Positions 14,911 to 23,365 of a stretch of 44,154 bases of DNA are shown one piece after another. The DNA comes from CAYVUI01 sp964454745 (GTDB taxonomy: Bacteria; Planctomycetota; Phycisphaerae; Sedimentisphaerales; Anaerohalosphaeraceae). The first letter of the stretch is position 1, and every line of letters starts with the position of its first letter. The notes beneath the pieces were generated by a model that was not told where the DNA came from, made no database searches, and saw nothing but the letters and a program-made list of their open reading frames with translations. Both the position numbers and the translations under genes were made by a program. Where the stretch lies: NCBI GenBank assembly GCA_964454745.1, contig CAYVUI010000020.1, positions 1 through 44,154 on the forward strand, read 5' to 3'.

Positions 14911-17157
14911 ATGCGCAGCTTGTTGTGGATACTGATATCAATGGTGCTTTTTTCGGGAATCGTAAGGGGAGATGATCTGCTCAAAATGAATGATCATTTT
15001 CTCCTTGCTCCGGACAATGGGACGAATTACGAGAAGTGGCTGGCCAGGGCGAAGGAGTATGCCATTACAGAGAGGAAAAAGGCTGGCCAGGAGGGAGGTT
15101 TTGCCATTTACGAGCGGGATGATCTCTCGTGGATGAAGCAAAATTACACTTCCCGCATGGTAATGATGTATGGCCTGGATTTTTATGATGAGAAGGAAAA
15201 CTCATTCAATGTGGATTCCCTGGTTACCGACGGCATTCGGGAGTTTGGCGGGTATGACAGTGTGATCCTGTGGCATGGTTATCCGCGGCTTGGGATTGAT
15301 GAGCGGAACCAGTTTGATTTTTACCGGCGTATGCCCGGCGGGCTTGCTGGTTTGCGCAAAGTGGTTCAGCAGTTTCATTCATATGGAATAAAGGTGTTTG
15401 TGGATTACAATCCATGGGATACCGGCACCCGGAGGGAAGGAAAGAGCGATTTTGAACTGATCGCGGAACTGGTAAAGGCAATTGATGCGGACGGTGTTTT
15501 CCTCGATACAATGTCCGCCAGTTCGGATCAATTGCGTAAGCAGCTCGATGCGGTAAAAAAGGGCGTCGGTGTGGTTTGCGAGGGGCATCCATCGGTTGAA
15601 CAGCTTTCGCATTGCGGGGGTTCGTGGGGCCAGTGGCTGGATTATCCGGATTATCTGGAGAAGCCGGGATTGCTAAAGCTCGGCTGGATTGAACAGGGGC
15701 ATATTCAGCACCAGGTCCGCAGGTGGGATCGGTCCCGGCGGGATGAGATTAAAGTCGCTTTTTTCAACGCCAGCGGTATGCTGATCTGGGAGAATGTGTT
15801 CGGGACATACAATCCGTGGAGTCGTGAGGATCGCAGATGTTGGGAGAAGGCGAATCGGATTTTGCATTACTTCAGCGATGTGTACCGCCAGGGGGAGTTT
15901 AAACCGTTTTTTCCGTCTGGATCTGGGTATGTTTATGTCAACCTGTGGGAGAAGGATGGGGTTCGGGTTTACAATTATATTGAACCTGTTCAGAATAGAA
16001 GCGCAGGGGTTACTTTTTTCTTTACAGGTTCGAGTCAAGACAAAGTATTTTATGATGTCTGGAATGGTGGTGAGATTCATGCTAAACATAGAGAGAATGG
16101 TTATTTCCTACGATGTCCGCATGGAAGCGGAGTGGGTTGTATTGTAGAAATGAAAAACGAGGATGTGGATAAAAAGTTTTTGGCTTTTCTGAATCAAATG
16201 AAAGGGAGAAAGACTTATCATCTGAGTCAAACAGATTTCCGTAATCATCGGCAGGATGACCGATATGCATATCCGTTCAAGTTTACAAAAATGATGGATA
16301 AGGACGATGCACCAAAGGAGATGGTCTATGTGCCCGGCGGTGTGTTTTACATGCAGATCAATCATGTGCGAGGCGAGTGCGGGTGCTATGGGAGTTCGAT
16401 TAACTGGGATGATTATGAAGGCGGGTTTGGATACGGGCTCAGAGAGGATGCCGAGTATCCGAGGGTAATCCATTCGAACATGCAGCATCATTTCGGAAAG
16501 GTCGAGGTTGAAGCGTTCTTGATGGATAAAACGGAAGTCACGAATTTACAGTTCCACAAGTTCCTGCAGGAAACCGGGTATCGCCCACGGTTTGACGATC
16601 ATTTTCTGCATCACTGGCCCGGCGGCAAAATGCCCAAAGAGCTGGCGGACCATCCGGTGGTGTACGTTAATCTTGACGATGCGAGGGCGTATGCAAAATG
16701 GGCGGGCAAGCGGTTGCCGACGGAAGACCAATGGCAGTTTGCCGCGCAGGGCACCGACGGCCGCAAGTGGCCCTGGGGCAATGAATATGACGACGAAAAA
16801 TGCAACGGCCGGGGCAGCGGGACAAGGGCGGTGGGTTCCTATGAGAATGGAAAGAGTCCGTTTGGCTGCTATGATATGGCGGGCAATGTCTGGGAGATGA
16901 CTGAGAGCTATCGCAGTGATGGGCACACCCGGTATTATATGATCCGCGGCGGCAGTTACTTCAAGGTGGAGGGCAGCATCTGGTATATCAAGGGCGGTGC
17001 GAGGCAATGTAATAGCCATGAAAAGTTTATCTGTATCAGCCCCGGCCAGGACCGCTGCAGTACGGTAGGTTTTCGCTGTGTGATCGACGCGAAAGAAACG
17101 CTGGGATTATTTCGAGACGAAGATACCGCCGAAGTTTATGTGCCCCCAGGTTTTTGA
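14911..17157 (+). CDS. Secreted fusion: TIM-barrel-like domain plus SUMF1/FGE-like domain lacking the Cys pair
   Basis: The product has 748 residues, with a signal peptide (1-20, 'MRSLLWILISMVLFSGIVRG'). Residues about 50-330 look like a glycosidase-type TIM barrel: 'YDSVILWHGYPRLGID', 'GIKVFVDYNPWDTG', 'ADGVFLDTMSAS' and 'VGVVCEGHPS'. A beta-rich region follows to about 425. Residues 471-735 are a SUMF1/formylglycine-generating-like domain: 'MVYVPGGVFYM', 'EAFLMDKTEVTNLQFHKFL', 'WAGKRLPTEDQWQFAAQG', 'PFGCYDMAGNVWEMTES', 'MIRGGSYF' and 'GFRCVID'. The catalytic cysteine pair of true FGE, expected just after 'GGS', is not in place, so sulfatase activation is unlikely; such domains also bind carbohydrate. 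The start nearly touches the aminotransferase stop. Its last 51 bases overlap the convergent gene at 17107. Confidence 0.75.
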   Translation: MRSLLWILISMVLFSGIVRGDDLLKMNDHFLLAPDNGTNYEKWLARAKEYAITERKKAGQEGGFAIYERDDLSWMKQNYTSRMVMMYGLDFYDEKENSFNVDSLVTDGIREFGGYDSVILWHGYPRLGIDERNQFDFYRRMPGGLAGLRKVVQQFHSYGIKVFVDYNPWDTGTRREGKSDFELIAELVKAIDADGVFLDTMSASSDQLRKQLDAVKKGVGVVCEGHPSVEQLSHCGGSWGQWLDYPDYLEKPGLLKLGWIEQGHIQHQVRRWDRSRRDEIKVAFFNASGMLIWENVFGTYNPWSREDRRCWEKANRILHYFSDVYRQGEFKPFFPSGSGYVYVNLWEKDGVRVYNYIEPVQNRSAGVTFFFTGSSQDKVFYDVWNGGEIHAKHRENGYFLRCPHGSGVGCIVEMKNEDVDKKFLAFLNQMKGRKTYHLSQTDFRNHRQDDRYAYPFKFTKMMDKDDAPKEMVYVPGGVFYMQINHVRGECGCYGSSINWDDYEGGFGYGLREDAEYPRVIHSNMQHHFGKVEVEAFLMDKTEVTNLQFHKFLQETGYRPRFDDHFLHHWPGGKMPKELADHPVVYVNLDDARAYAKWAGKRLPTEDQWQFAAQGTDGRKWPWGNEYDDEKCNGRGSGTRAVGSYENGKSPFGCYDMAGNVWEMTESYRSDGHTRYYMIRGGSYFKVEGSIWYIKGGARQCNSHEKFICISPGQDRCSTVGFRCVIDAKETLGLFRDEDTAEVYVPPGF

Positions 17158-18505
17158 GCTGTTATCGGTTATCGTCAGGACAAGCTCTGTGTCTTTCAGG
17201 GCTGAATCGGTAATATAGAACGGCTTCATCTTGTTGTTATTAAAGCCGGTCAGGCGAATGATCTCTTTGCCGGATTGCTTCTCATTGATCGTTACATGCA
17301 GGTTTTCGCTGTCATTGCCGCCGGAGACATAGAGGACACAGTCATCGGAATGCAGACGAAAGGCGGGGCTTTGAATCTGCCCGGTAAGCTTATCGTCATA
17401 CTCATNNNNNNNNNNTGGCGATGAATTTGGAGAACGGCGCGTGAAAAGATGCCCGTTTTGAATCCGTGAAAACGGAGAAGAGGTTTCCGGATGTTCGTTT
17501 GAATTGTTCCCTCGTGGCCTGATCGTCGAGGTCAAAGACGGGCTGATTGAATGTTTTCCATCCAAGGCGGGCTGCCTTGATACCCTGCAGGTCGGACTTG
17601 AGGGCCACGATATAATACTTGCCCCTGTCGATCACGATTTCCGGGGCCGCGATGTCGAGGGATCGCAGCAGGTACATGTCATTGTCAATGCCGAAGTTGT
17701 AGGGATTTTCAGACTGGTAGACCCTTGTGATTGCATCGTGGCCGTACCGCTGGGTGCGGAAAAAGTTGTATGTACCTTCAGGATATTCAACGACGTGGGG
17801 ACACTCCGCAGATGCCCATCCGTTGCCCGCGCTGCCGCCGTATGCAACGACGACCGAGGGCGACCATTTGAGCAGGTCATCGGATGTCCGGCAGTAATTG
17901 TAGCCTTTGCCTGCGGGTCCGGCGGTATAGTAGCAGTGCCATTTATTCCTAGTAAATAACAGCATGGCATCGCGTGTGTTTACATCGGGGCCTTCGGTAA
18001 ATACAGCCGCGGTTCTATTTCGAAGAAGCCTTTCAAAATGGATTCCGTCTGAGCTGGTCGCCATACAGATCTTGTTCCAGTCGCCATAGGCCATCCAGTA
18101 TTTCTTCTGGAATTCAATCACGTGCGGAGCCTGCAGGCCGCCCAGCGGTTCGCCGTATTTGTACTCAGCGGTCATGGCCACGCCCATGGGAGTGAAATTT
18201 TCATCCGTGATATTCTGCCCTTCCCAGCGATGAAAAAGCCGGGTGTGTCCGCCGAGTTTGGTAAAGCGGATACAGGACCAGAGCTGCCAGGTGCCGTTCT
18301 TTGCCTGCCAGATTCCAAAGTCGACCGGCTGCTGCCGTTCGCTGGTATATTCGCCAAGGTCCGGGTTGCCTGCTATCTGCCACCAGTCGCCCTGGATCAC
18401 CGGAACGGTCAGATACTCAATGTCGGTATTGAGCGCAAATGCGGCCGGGACAAAAAAAAGGGAAATCAGCATAGAAAAGAATCCGGCAAGGTTTATCTTA
18501 TACAT
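17107..18505 (-). CDS. Secreted propeller glycosidase-like protein, interrupted by an assembly gap
   Basis: The ATG at 18505 lies about seven bases after GAGGA and starts a signal peptide ('MYKINLAGFFSMLISLFFVPAAFA'). Five-bladed-propeller features follow: 'DFGIWQAKNGTWQLWSCIRF', 'YWMAYGDWNKICMATSSDGIHFERLL', 'DAMLLFTRNKWHCYYTAG', 'YCRTSDDLLKWSPS' and 'SLDIAAPEIVIDRGKYYIVALKS'. The frame runs into ten Ns at 17415. Beyond the Ns another frame continues with 'FRLHSDDCVLYVSGGND' to 'SSKTWGHINFGGIFVSK' and a stop, a C-terminal beta-sandwich typical of such proteins. The two parts join in frame only if the true gap is a multiple of three bases. This is a GH43/GH32-superfamily candidate, last of a three-gene minus-strand operon; its start overlaps the URO-D-family gene by eight bases. 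Confidence 0.7.
17406..17415. other. Assembly gap (ten Ns)
   Basis: Ten consecutive Ns mark a scaffold join of unknown true length inside a coding region. Frames on each side differ, so ten is a placeholder or a base is missing nearby. Confidence 0.98.
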
Positions 18506-19691
18506 GATGAGTCCTCGTTTCGAGATAGGAGTAGAATTGTCCTTCAGGATTGGCGGTTGCCTTGTGCAGCAGGTCCATGAATTTACACAGGTTCGGGAAG
18601 GTGCACATCGGCTGAAGCGAATGGTCTGCATTGGGGAAATAGCGGCCCTTTTTGAGCATCGGGATAATCTTGTTCTCAAATTCCGGCTCCATGAGATGTT
18701 CGTTTCCTTCGTTTGCGATCTCTTTTTCCACCCAGCCGAGGAAAATAAAGTCGGGATACTGGCCACGCAGTTCGAGCAGGTTGTTGTCCGCTTTTGCCTC
18801 GACGGGATATGTTGCATTCACTCCGCATTCATCAAGCAGGGGCAAAAGCTGTTCGACCTTGCCATCCGTATCTACCACGACCATCTCAGCTTTGTTTGCC
18901 CTCGCAAGATCCGCAATTTCCTTGTAAACCGGGGAGCAAAACTGCTGAAAGTGAGCGGGACTGATGAGCATGCCGTGGTTGTAGCAGTTGTCTTCGCCAA
19001 GCTTGATGATCTCAGGCTTTAGCTTCTCGACAAGCGGATACAGATAGGTCCGGCGGATTTGGGTCTGCCAGTCAATAATATCCTGCACGAGATCAGGGCT
19101 GTCATAAAGCATCGTACAGGCTTTTTCAGCCCCGGCAATGTCACGAATCTTGCCCCACGTGCTCATAAGATTTAGAAACAGCGGCCGATCGCGGTCAAGA
19201 TACGGCTCACAGGCCTGGTCAATTTTCTCTGCAGGCCAGAGATTGCCCGGGGTATTCAGCTCTTTATACAGCTCCCAGCTTTGCCGATCCCGAACGTGGT
19301 ACTGTATAAATTCGGGCATGTAGTATTTGTCATCATTATCACGCATCTGTTTCGTAACGGCGCCGGTCTCGTATTCAAGGTACTCATATTGCCCGTCAAT
19401 TCGCTTATTGAATTTAATACCCGGCGGCGGATCTGCAGGAAAGAAATTCAGCGTCAGCGGAGTCAGGGTGCCCCAGAAATCGGACCACGGCTTAGCGGCA
19501 TCGAGATCCCACTGGGTTTCGAAGGTCCAGGGCTTTACGAAATCGGGCATCCCGGTCTTGATCAGGTTATCATATACCTGCCCCCACGCTCCGCCAAAGG
19601 CAGCGCCGCTCGCGCCGGGCAGGCCGAGAATGGGAACATAATCAACCGGCAGACCGCGGCAGACAGCCCGAAATCTCTCAATGTGATTCAT
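18498..19691 (-). CDS. Uroporphyrinogen decarboxylase (URO-D) family protein, probable corrinoid-type methyltransferase
   Basis: The product has 397 residues and no signal peptide. It starts five bases after the upstream stop, with AGGGA as ribosome site inside the upstream gene, so translation is coupled. URO-D fold signatures are visible in the second half: 'KPEIIKLGEDNCYNHGMLISPAHFQQFCSPVYKEIADLA', 'MVVVDTDGKVEQLLPLLDECGVNATYPVEAKADNNLLEL' and 'RYFPNADHSLQP'. The early part has 'PILGLPGASGAAFGG'. True heme enzymes are shorter and differ here. Members of this form often act as MtaA/MtbA-like methyltransferases that move methyl groups between corrinoid proteins and a thiol or folate. Its place between two secreted glycan proteins is unusual. 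A link to demethylation is inference, and no corrinoid protein gene is nearby. Confidence 0.82.
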   Translation of the reverse strand: MNHIERFRAVCRGLPVDYVPILGLPGASGAAFGGAWGQVYDNLIKTGMPDFVKPWTFETQWDLDAAKPWSDFWGTLTPLTLNFFPADPPPGIKFNKRIDGQYEYLEYETGAVTKQMRDNDDKYYMPEFIQYHVRDRQSWELYKELNTPGNLWPAEKIDQACEPYLDRDRPLFLNLMSTWGKIRDIAGAEKACTMLYDSPDLVQDIIDWQTQIRRTYLYPLVEKLKPEIIKLGEDNCYNHGMLISPAHFQQFCSPVYKEIADLARANKAEMVVVDTDGKVEQLLPLLDECGVNATYPVEAKADNNLLELRGQYPDFIFLGWVEKEIANEGNEHLMEPEFENKIIPMLKKGRYFPNADHSLQPMCTFPNLCKFMDLLHKATANPEGQFYSYLETRTHHV

Positions 19692-19696
19692 GCCGT

Positions 19697-22294
19697 TTAT
19701 TCCCTGAGATTGCTCATAAGACCGACTTCCATCGCCTGGATGCAGGCCCCGTGTTCATCTTCGCCAACAAACCAGACCTCGATAATTCCGTTTTCGGGCG
19801 TGACATTTTTGATCAGCTTATCGACCGCCCTAAAGTCTCCGCCGGCCTCTTCGGTCACATTCATTTTTGAAATGACCTCTCGGTCGTTGATTTTTACCGT
19901 GACGGTATGGGAAATTTTTCCGCCGTCCTTGTTCCGCTCAAGAAACGGATGCAGCGGGGTATCGGCGAATTTCAGCCGGACGTAATACTTACCCGGCCCA
20001 ACGGTAATATTGGCCCAGAAGTCCTCACCGTGTGCCCCGTATCGATAAAGTTCGGGGTCGGGGGTATTTCCGATGTACATGCTGCGGCGTTTGGTCCACC
20101 ATGCCTCCTTGACGGTATCCTTGCCGTAGCCGCTTCGAATCACCCATTCGGTCGCCGGCCGCCATGCGTTGCCGTTGGTATCGATGTAATCGTGTCTTTT
20201 CGAATAACCGAAGATCATTCGCTGGGTATGTGTCGGCCCGTGGCCTTTGCCAAAGTCCGCCTCAGTGGCGGCATCGCTGAACTGGATGCAATCTATGTAG
20301 ACCTTTTTATCCTTCGCAACCGGGTTGCTTGTGCCTCGGGTGACAATCTTGATCGTATGCGGCTGGTTTTCGAGTCCGCTTTTGTAATAAAGAAGCTGCT
20401 GGTGCCGGGTTTTCGGATTCCAGCAGTCAATCAGGGTAAGCTGTTTTTCATCGTCGAGATAAACATCCGCAAGTCCGCCGTCAGTTGCAACCGTTCCTAT
20501 TACCCGAACCTGGTTGCCGGTAAAGTTGAGTGTGACGGAATCATTTTTATTCTCCGTGACGTGCAGGCTGTTTTGCCATGCGCCGGAGTGGCGTTTCTTT
20601 TGCCACTTGCCGCTGTATTCAAGCTGATTATCGTCAACGACCTGCTGGGGATCGTTCTTGCCTTCGATGACAATGCTTTTTGCGTTGTCATGTCGAACCT
20701 GCACAAAGAAGTCGCCGTCGGGCAGAAGTTGAACGGTGTAACCGTCTTTGTGAAGAGCGGTCAGTTTGGACAGCGAGACGCCTCCAGCTTTAATCAATGT
20801 AGGATTAAACGCAAGCCGAAGGGTATCGATGGTTTTGAATTTGGCGTCAAAGGTGGAATATTCGATCTTGTTCTTGCCATAGACTACGTGGGTAATGACG
20901 GAGGTAGACCGCATGATATGGTTCTCACGTTTGGGCCCCAGCACTTTGGGTGCCCATGCCAGGCCCTCCATCACCTGGCACAGCGGCCAGGGATGTGCCA
21001 GGTTTGACCATTCTCCCGTCGCGACGGAATTACCGTAGAGCCCATCCCAGACAACGCCGTTTTCGTGGCTGTCGTAAGTGGCCATAATCATCATCCGGCG
21101 GCCGATCTCGAAGATCCGGTCATCCTCGGCCAAAACACCGTAGCGAATCAGGCTCGGCGCTGCGGTATACTGGTTATACGAAAGCGAAGTCCCGCAGCAC
21201 GTGCAGGATTCCGGGAAAGCCCAGGCCCCGCTGTAAACGTTGCCCGCGGAACCGGGATCGGCACCGTTTCGATTGAAGATGATCGTCAGGATATTCCGAA
21301 GGTCTATTTTCCAGTTCGGAAAGTCCTCGGGGTGCAGCATGATATAATCGCCGATCATGGAAACAATCCCGCAGGTGACCGGATTATCCCAGTCCCAGTA
21401 TTGCCGGCCCCAGTGGTCGTTTTCCAGCCACTCCGGCAGCAGCACATCGTTGATATACCGCACACCGGCATTGCGGGCTTGTACGATACTTCGGTCCTGG
21501 CCGGTGTATCCAAGGGCGATCAGGCCATCGAGAAATTCAAGGATCAGCGTCGTGCTTCCGGTCAGTTCATCGGACCAGCCGACAACGGAGGGGTCCGTAT
21601 AGCGGTTCCACGGCGGTAATGTTGGATCGAGATTGCATTTTTGAGCGAATAAATCTCCCCAGTGTTTGGCCGCGGAAAAATACCTTTCCTCGCCGGTAAG
21701 TTTATAAGCTCGCAGGATTTCTGTCCCGACGATCGCGCACAGGTCAAGCTGATTACGGGCTCTCTGGTCACATTTGCCGTAGGCCTTGCCGCGGGTCGGT
21801 GTGGCGATCGGGAAACGCGGCCACTCATGGTCGTCGTCGGTCAGGCCGTAATCGAGGATGTAGTCAGCGGTCAGCGGGATGTACAGAAAAGCGATGGGAT
21901 CGGAGCTGTACGCGTAATAAGCCGTCAGCCCCTTGATAATGCTCCAGGCCCGCTGGGAGAGGTCGCCGCACATCCAGTCATTCGTCGGCGGGATCAGGAT
22001 CGTACCGTCTTCCTTGATGCTCCAGTGCGAGTTGTACACGAAATCCGGCGCTGCCATCACGGCCTTTTTCTCATCCACCCACGGATATCTTTTGAGTACC
22101 TCCACCGCGATCTGCAGCCGCTCATCCAGTGGTCCGTTCTGGCCGGGATGCCATGGAGCGATCACCCCGTTGTTATCGACAACGGTTTTATGCGCATAGT
22201 AAGAATCCATGTGTATGGCGCAAAAACCCGAAAGCGGCAATAGAACTGCAATTACAATTGACAAAATCGTTTGTTTAGGCTGGATGGTTTTCAT
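19697..22294 (-). CDS. Secreted helical-barrel glycosidase-like protein with CBM-like and malectin-like domains
   Basis: The product has 865 residues from ATG 22294, preceded by GGGAA; an in-frame ATG 12 bases earlier has no good site. A signal peptide (MKTIQPKQTILSIVIAVLLP region, cleaved near 'GFCA') is followed by an (alpha/alpha)-barrel-like region to about residue 500, with 'RARNQLDLCAIVGTEILRAY', 'GWSDELTGSTTLILEFLDGL' and 'FPESCTCCGTSLSYNQY' (Glu362, Cys364, Cys366, Cys367). Residues about 570-660 resemble a small carbohydrate-binding beta-sandwich ('VTLNFTGNQVRVIGTVATDG'). The end is malectin-like ('GEDFWANITVGPGKYYVRLKFADT', 'VTVKINDREVI'). The E-x-C-x-C-C cluster recalls the zinc/Cys site of GH127-type arabinofuranosidases, though spacing differs. 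It is first in the operon with the URO-D and propeller genes. Family assignment is uncertain. Confidence 0.7.
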   Translation of the reverse strand: MKTIQPKQTILSIVIAVLLPLSGFCAIHMDSYYAHKTVVDNNGVIAPWHPGQNGPLDERLQIAVEVLKRYPWVDEKKAVMAAPDFVYNSHWSIKEDGTILIPPTNDWMCGDLSQRAWSIIKGLTAYYAYSSDPIAFLYIPLTADYILDYGLTDDDHEWPRFPIATPTRGKAYGKCDQRARNQLDLCAIVGTEILRAYKLTGEERYFSAAKHWGDLFAQKCNLDPTLPPWNRYTDPSVVGWSDELTGSTTLILEFLDGLIALGYTGQDRSIVQARNAGVRYINDVLLPEWLENDHWGRQYWDWDNPVTCGIVSMIGDYIMLHPEDFPNWKIDLRNILTIIFNRNGADPGSAGNVYSGAWAFPESCTCCGTSLSYNQYTAAPSLIRYGVLAEDDRIFEIGRRMMIMATYDSHENGVVWDGLYGNSVATGEWSNLAHPWPLCQVMEGLAWAPKVLGPKRENHIMRSTSVITHVVYGKNKIEYSTFDAKFKTIDTLRLAFNPTLIKAGGVSLSKLTALHKDGYTVQLLPDGDFFVQVRHDNAKSIVIEGKNDPQQVVDDNQLEYSGKWQKKRHSGAWQNSLHVTENKNDSVTLNFTGNQVRVIGTVATDGGLADVYLDDEKQLTLIDCWNPKTRHQQLLYYKSGLENQPHTIKIVTRGTSNPVAKDKKVYIDCIQFSDAATEADFGKGHGPTHTQRMIFGYSKRHDYIDTNGNAWRPATEWVIRSGYGKDTVKEAWWTKRRSMYIGNTPDPELYRYGAHGEDFWANITVGPGKYYVRLKFADTPLHPFLERNKDGGKISHTVTVKINDREVISKMNVTEEAGGDFRAVDKLIKNVTPENGIIEVWFVGEDEHGACIQAMEVGLMSNLRE

Positions 22295-22446
22295 TGGATT
22301 TCCCATGTTCAGAACTTCAGTCCTATTCGTTTAAAAATACATGTAGATTCAGCAATCCACTTTATTTAAACATACAAATACCTCGAAAGGTAGATTGTTT
22401 TGTTCCATTTGACAAGTCGCAGGGGGGGATGATGGGTTGTCCTGCA

Positions 22447-23274
22447 TTAATAGATCAGTCCCCTTGTACTCACATCCCAGAGTTTTTCGGGTTTTCTCAG
22501 GTATACATTGTGTGTGGGCGGGTCATTATCCTTGTTCCAGACTTCATCTTTTTTCAGGTTTTCGGCATGGCCGTCAAAGAAGCACAAGCCGGCTTTCCCA
22601 CTGTGACGGTAACAGGTCTGGCCCATATTCACTCGTTTGATTACATCGCCATAAACATCCCAGAAGGTTTCATAATCCGCCATGGCATACCGAGCCTGGT
22701 AGTAATTGTTGTCGATGAACATCATGACTTCCGCAGGATTGCGTATCTGATGTTCTTTGTAGCCGTATACTCCCCCGCGGGGCCACCAGGTGCTGTCATT
22801 GCTCAGGTTGCCGTTGCCTCTCCACATTTCGACATTCATGCCGTAGCTCATAATGACCTTCCAGCCCTCGGAGGCCTCAATTTCCTGGGTGTACAGGTCC
22901 GGGTCTCCAATCTTTTGGGAAGGGCATCTCAGTTCATCCGGATAGATAAATGCGTCATTCCAGCCGCTGTCCTCGATCAATACTCGCTGATTTACGGTAA
23001 GGTTCGCCCGGAACTCTTCATTTTCACACCATCTTTCGTCCCACGTTAATGCAGGATCGTTGTGCGGCTGTGAAAAAGGCACCAGCCGGCCGTTATTGCT
23101 GGCGGCATAGGTGATATTTGCCAGCCCATAGGATCGGACCAGGGATTTGCACACAACCTGGCGGGCCAGCTCTTTGGTTTTATTCAGGGCGGGGGCCAAA
23201 ATTGCCATCAAAAGGGCAATAATTGCAATAACTACCAGCAGTTCAATCAGCGTGAATGCTTTTTTAGGACGCAT
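22447..23274 (-). CDS. Prepilin-type cleavage/methylation protein with H-X9-DG motif
   Basis: The product has 275 residues. The start is set at ATG 23274, giving 'MRPKKAFTLIELLVVIAIIA', a class III prepilin leader (cut after the short basic segment, with Glu five residues into the mature protein) followed by a hydrophobic helix. The frame extends 90 bases upstream, but the leader fixes the start; GGAAAG precedes it. Near the C-terminus 'RHSGKAGLCFFDGHAE' contains a His, nine residues and Asp-Gly, the H-X9-DG motif of a family greatly expanded in planctomycetes. Such proteins are pseudopilin-like and are exported by type II secretion or type IV pilus machinery; their function is unproven. The gene follows the PEP-CTERM/LamG gene and lies near other surface proteins. 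Confidence 0.88.
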   Translation of the reverse strand: MRPKKAFTLIELLVVIAIIALLMAILAPALNKTKELARQVVCKSLVRSYGLANITYAASNNGRLVPFSQPHNDPALTWDERWCENEEFRANLTVNQRVLIEDSGWNDAFIYPDELRCPSQKIGDPDLYTQEIEASEGWKVIMSYGMNVEMWRGNGNLSNDSTWWPRGGVYGYKEHQIRNPAEVMMFIDNNYYQARYAMADYETFWDVYGDVIKRVNMGQTCYRHSGKAGLCFFDGHAENLKKDEVWNKDNDPPTHNVYLRKPEKLWDVSTRGLIY

Positions 23275-23319
23275 GATTTCACTTTCCGTATAAGATTTCC
23301 ACATTCCATTCTCCGGAGC

Positions 23320-23343
23320 GGATGCCCGGCGATCCGGGCATCC
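23320..23343 (-). terminator. GC-rich hairpin after the LamG/PEP-CTERM gene
   Basis: GGATGCCCGG (23320-23329) and CCGGGCATCC (23334-23343) form a perfect ten-base stem with a four-base loop, 22 bases past the stop on the minus strand. No T-run follows, so it may terminate imperfectly or protect the 3' end of the transcript. Confidence 0.6.
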
Positions 23344-23365
23344 ATATCCGGGGTATACGCACACT

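Noticed and set aside
16321..17120. Active sulfatase-activating enzyme
   Set aside because: The Cys pair needed for formylglycine formation is missing and no sulfatase is encoded in the window.
19907..21007. Open frame of 366 codons on the plus strand
   Set aside because: It is antisense to the malectin-like secreted protein, with no ribosome site or motif.
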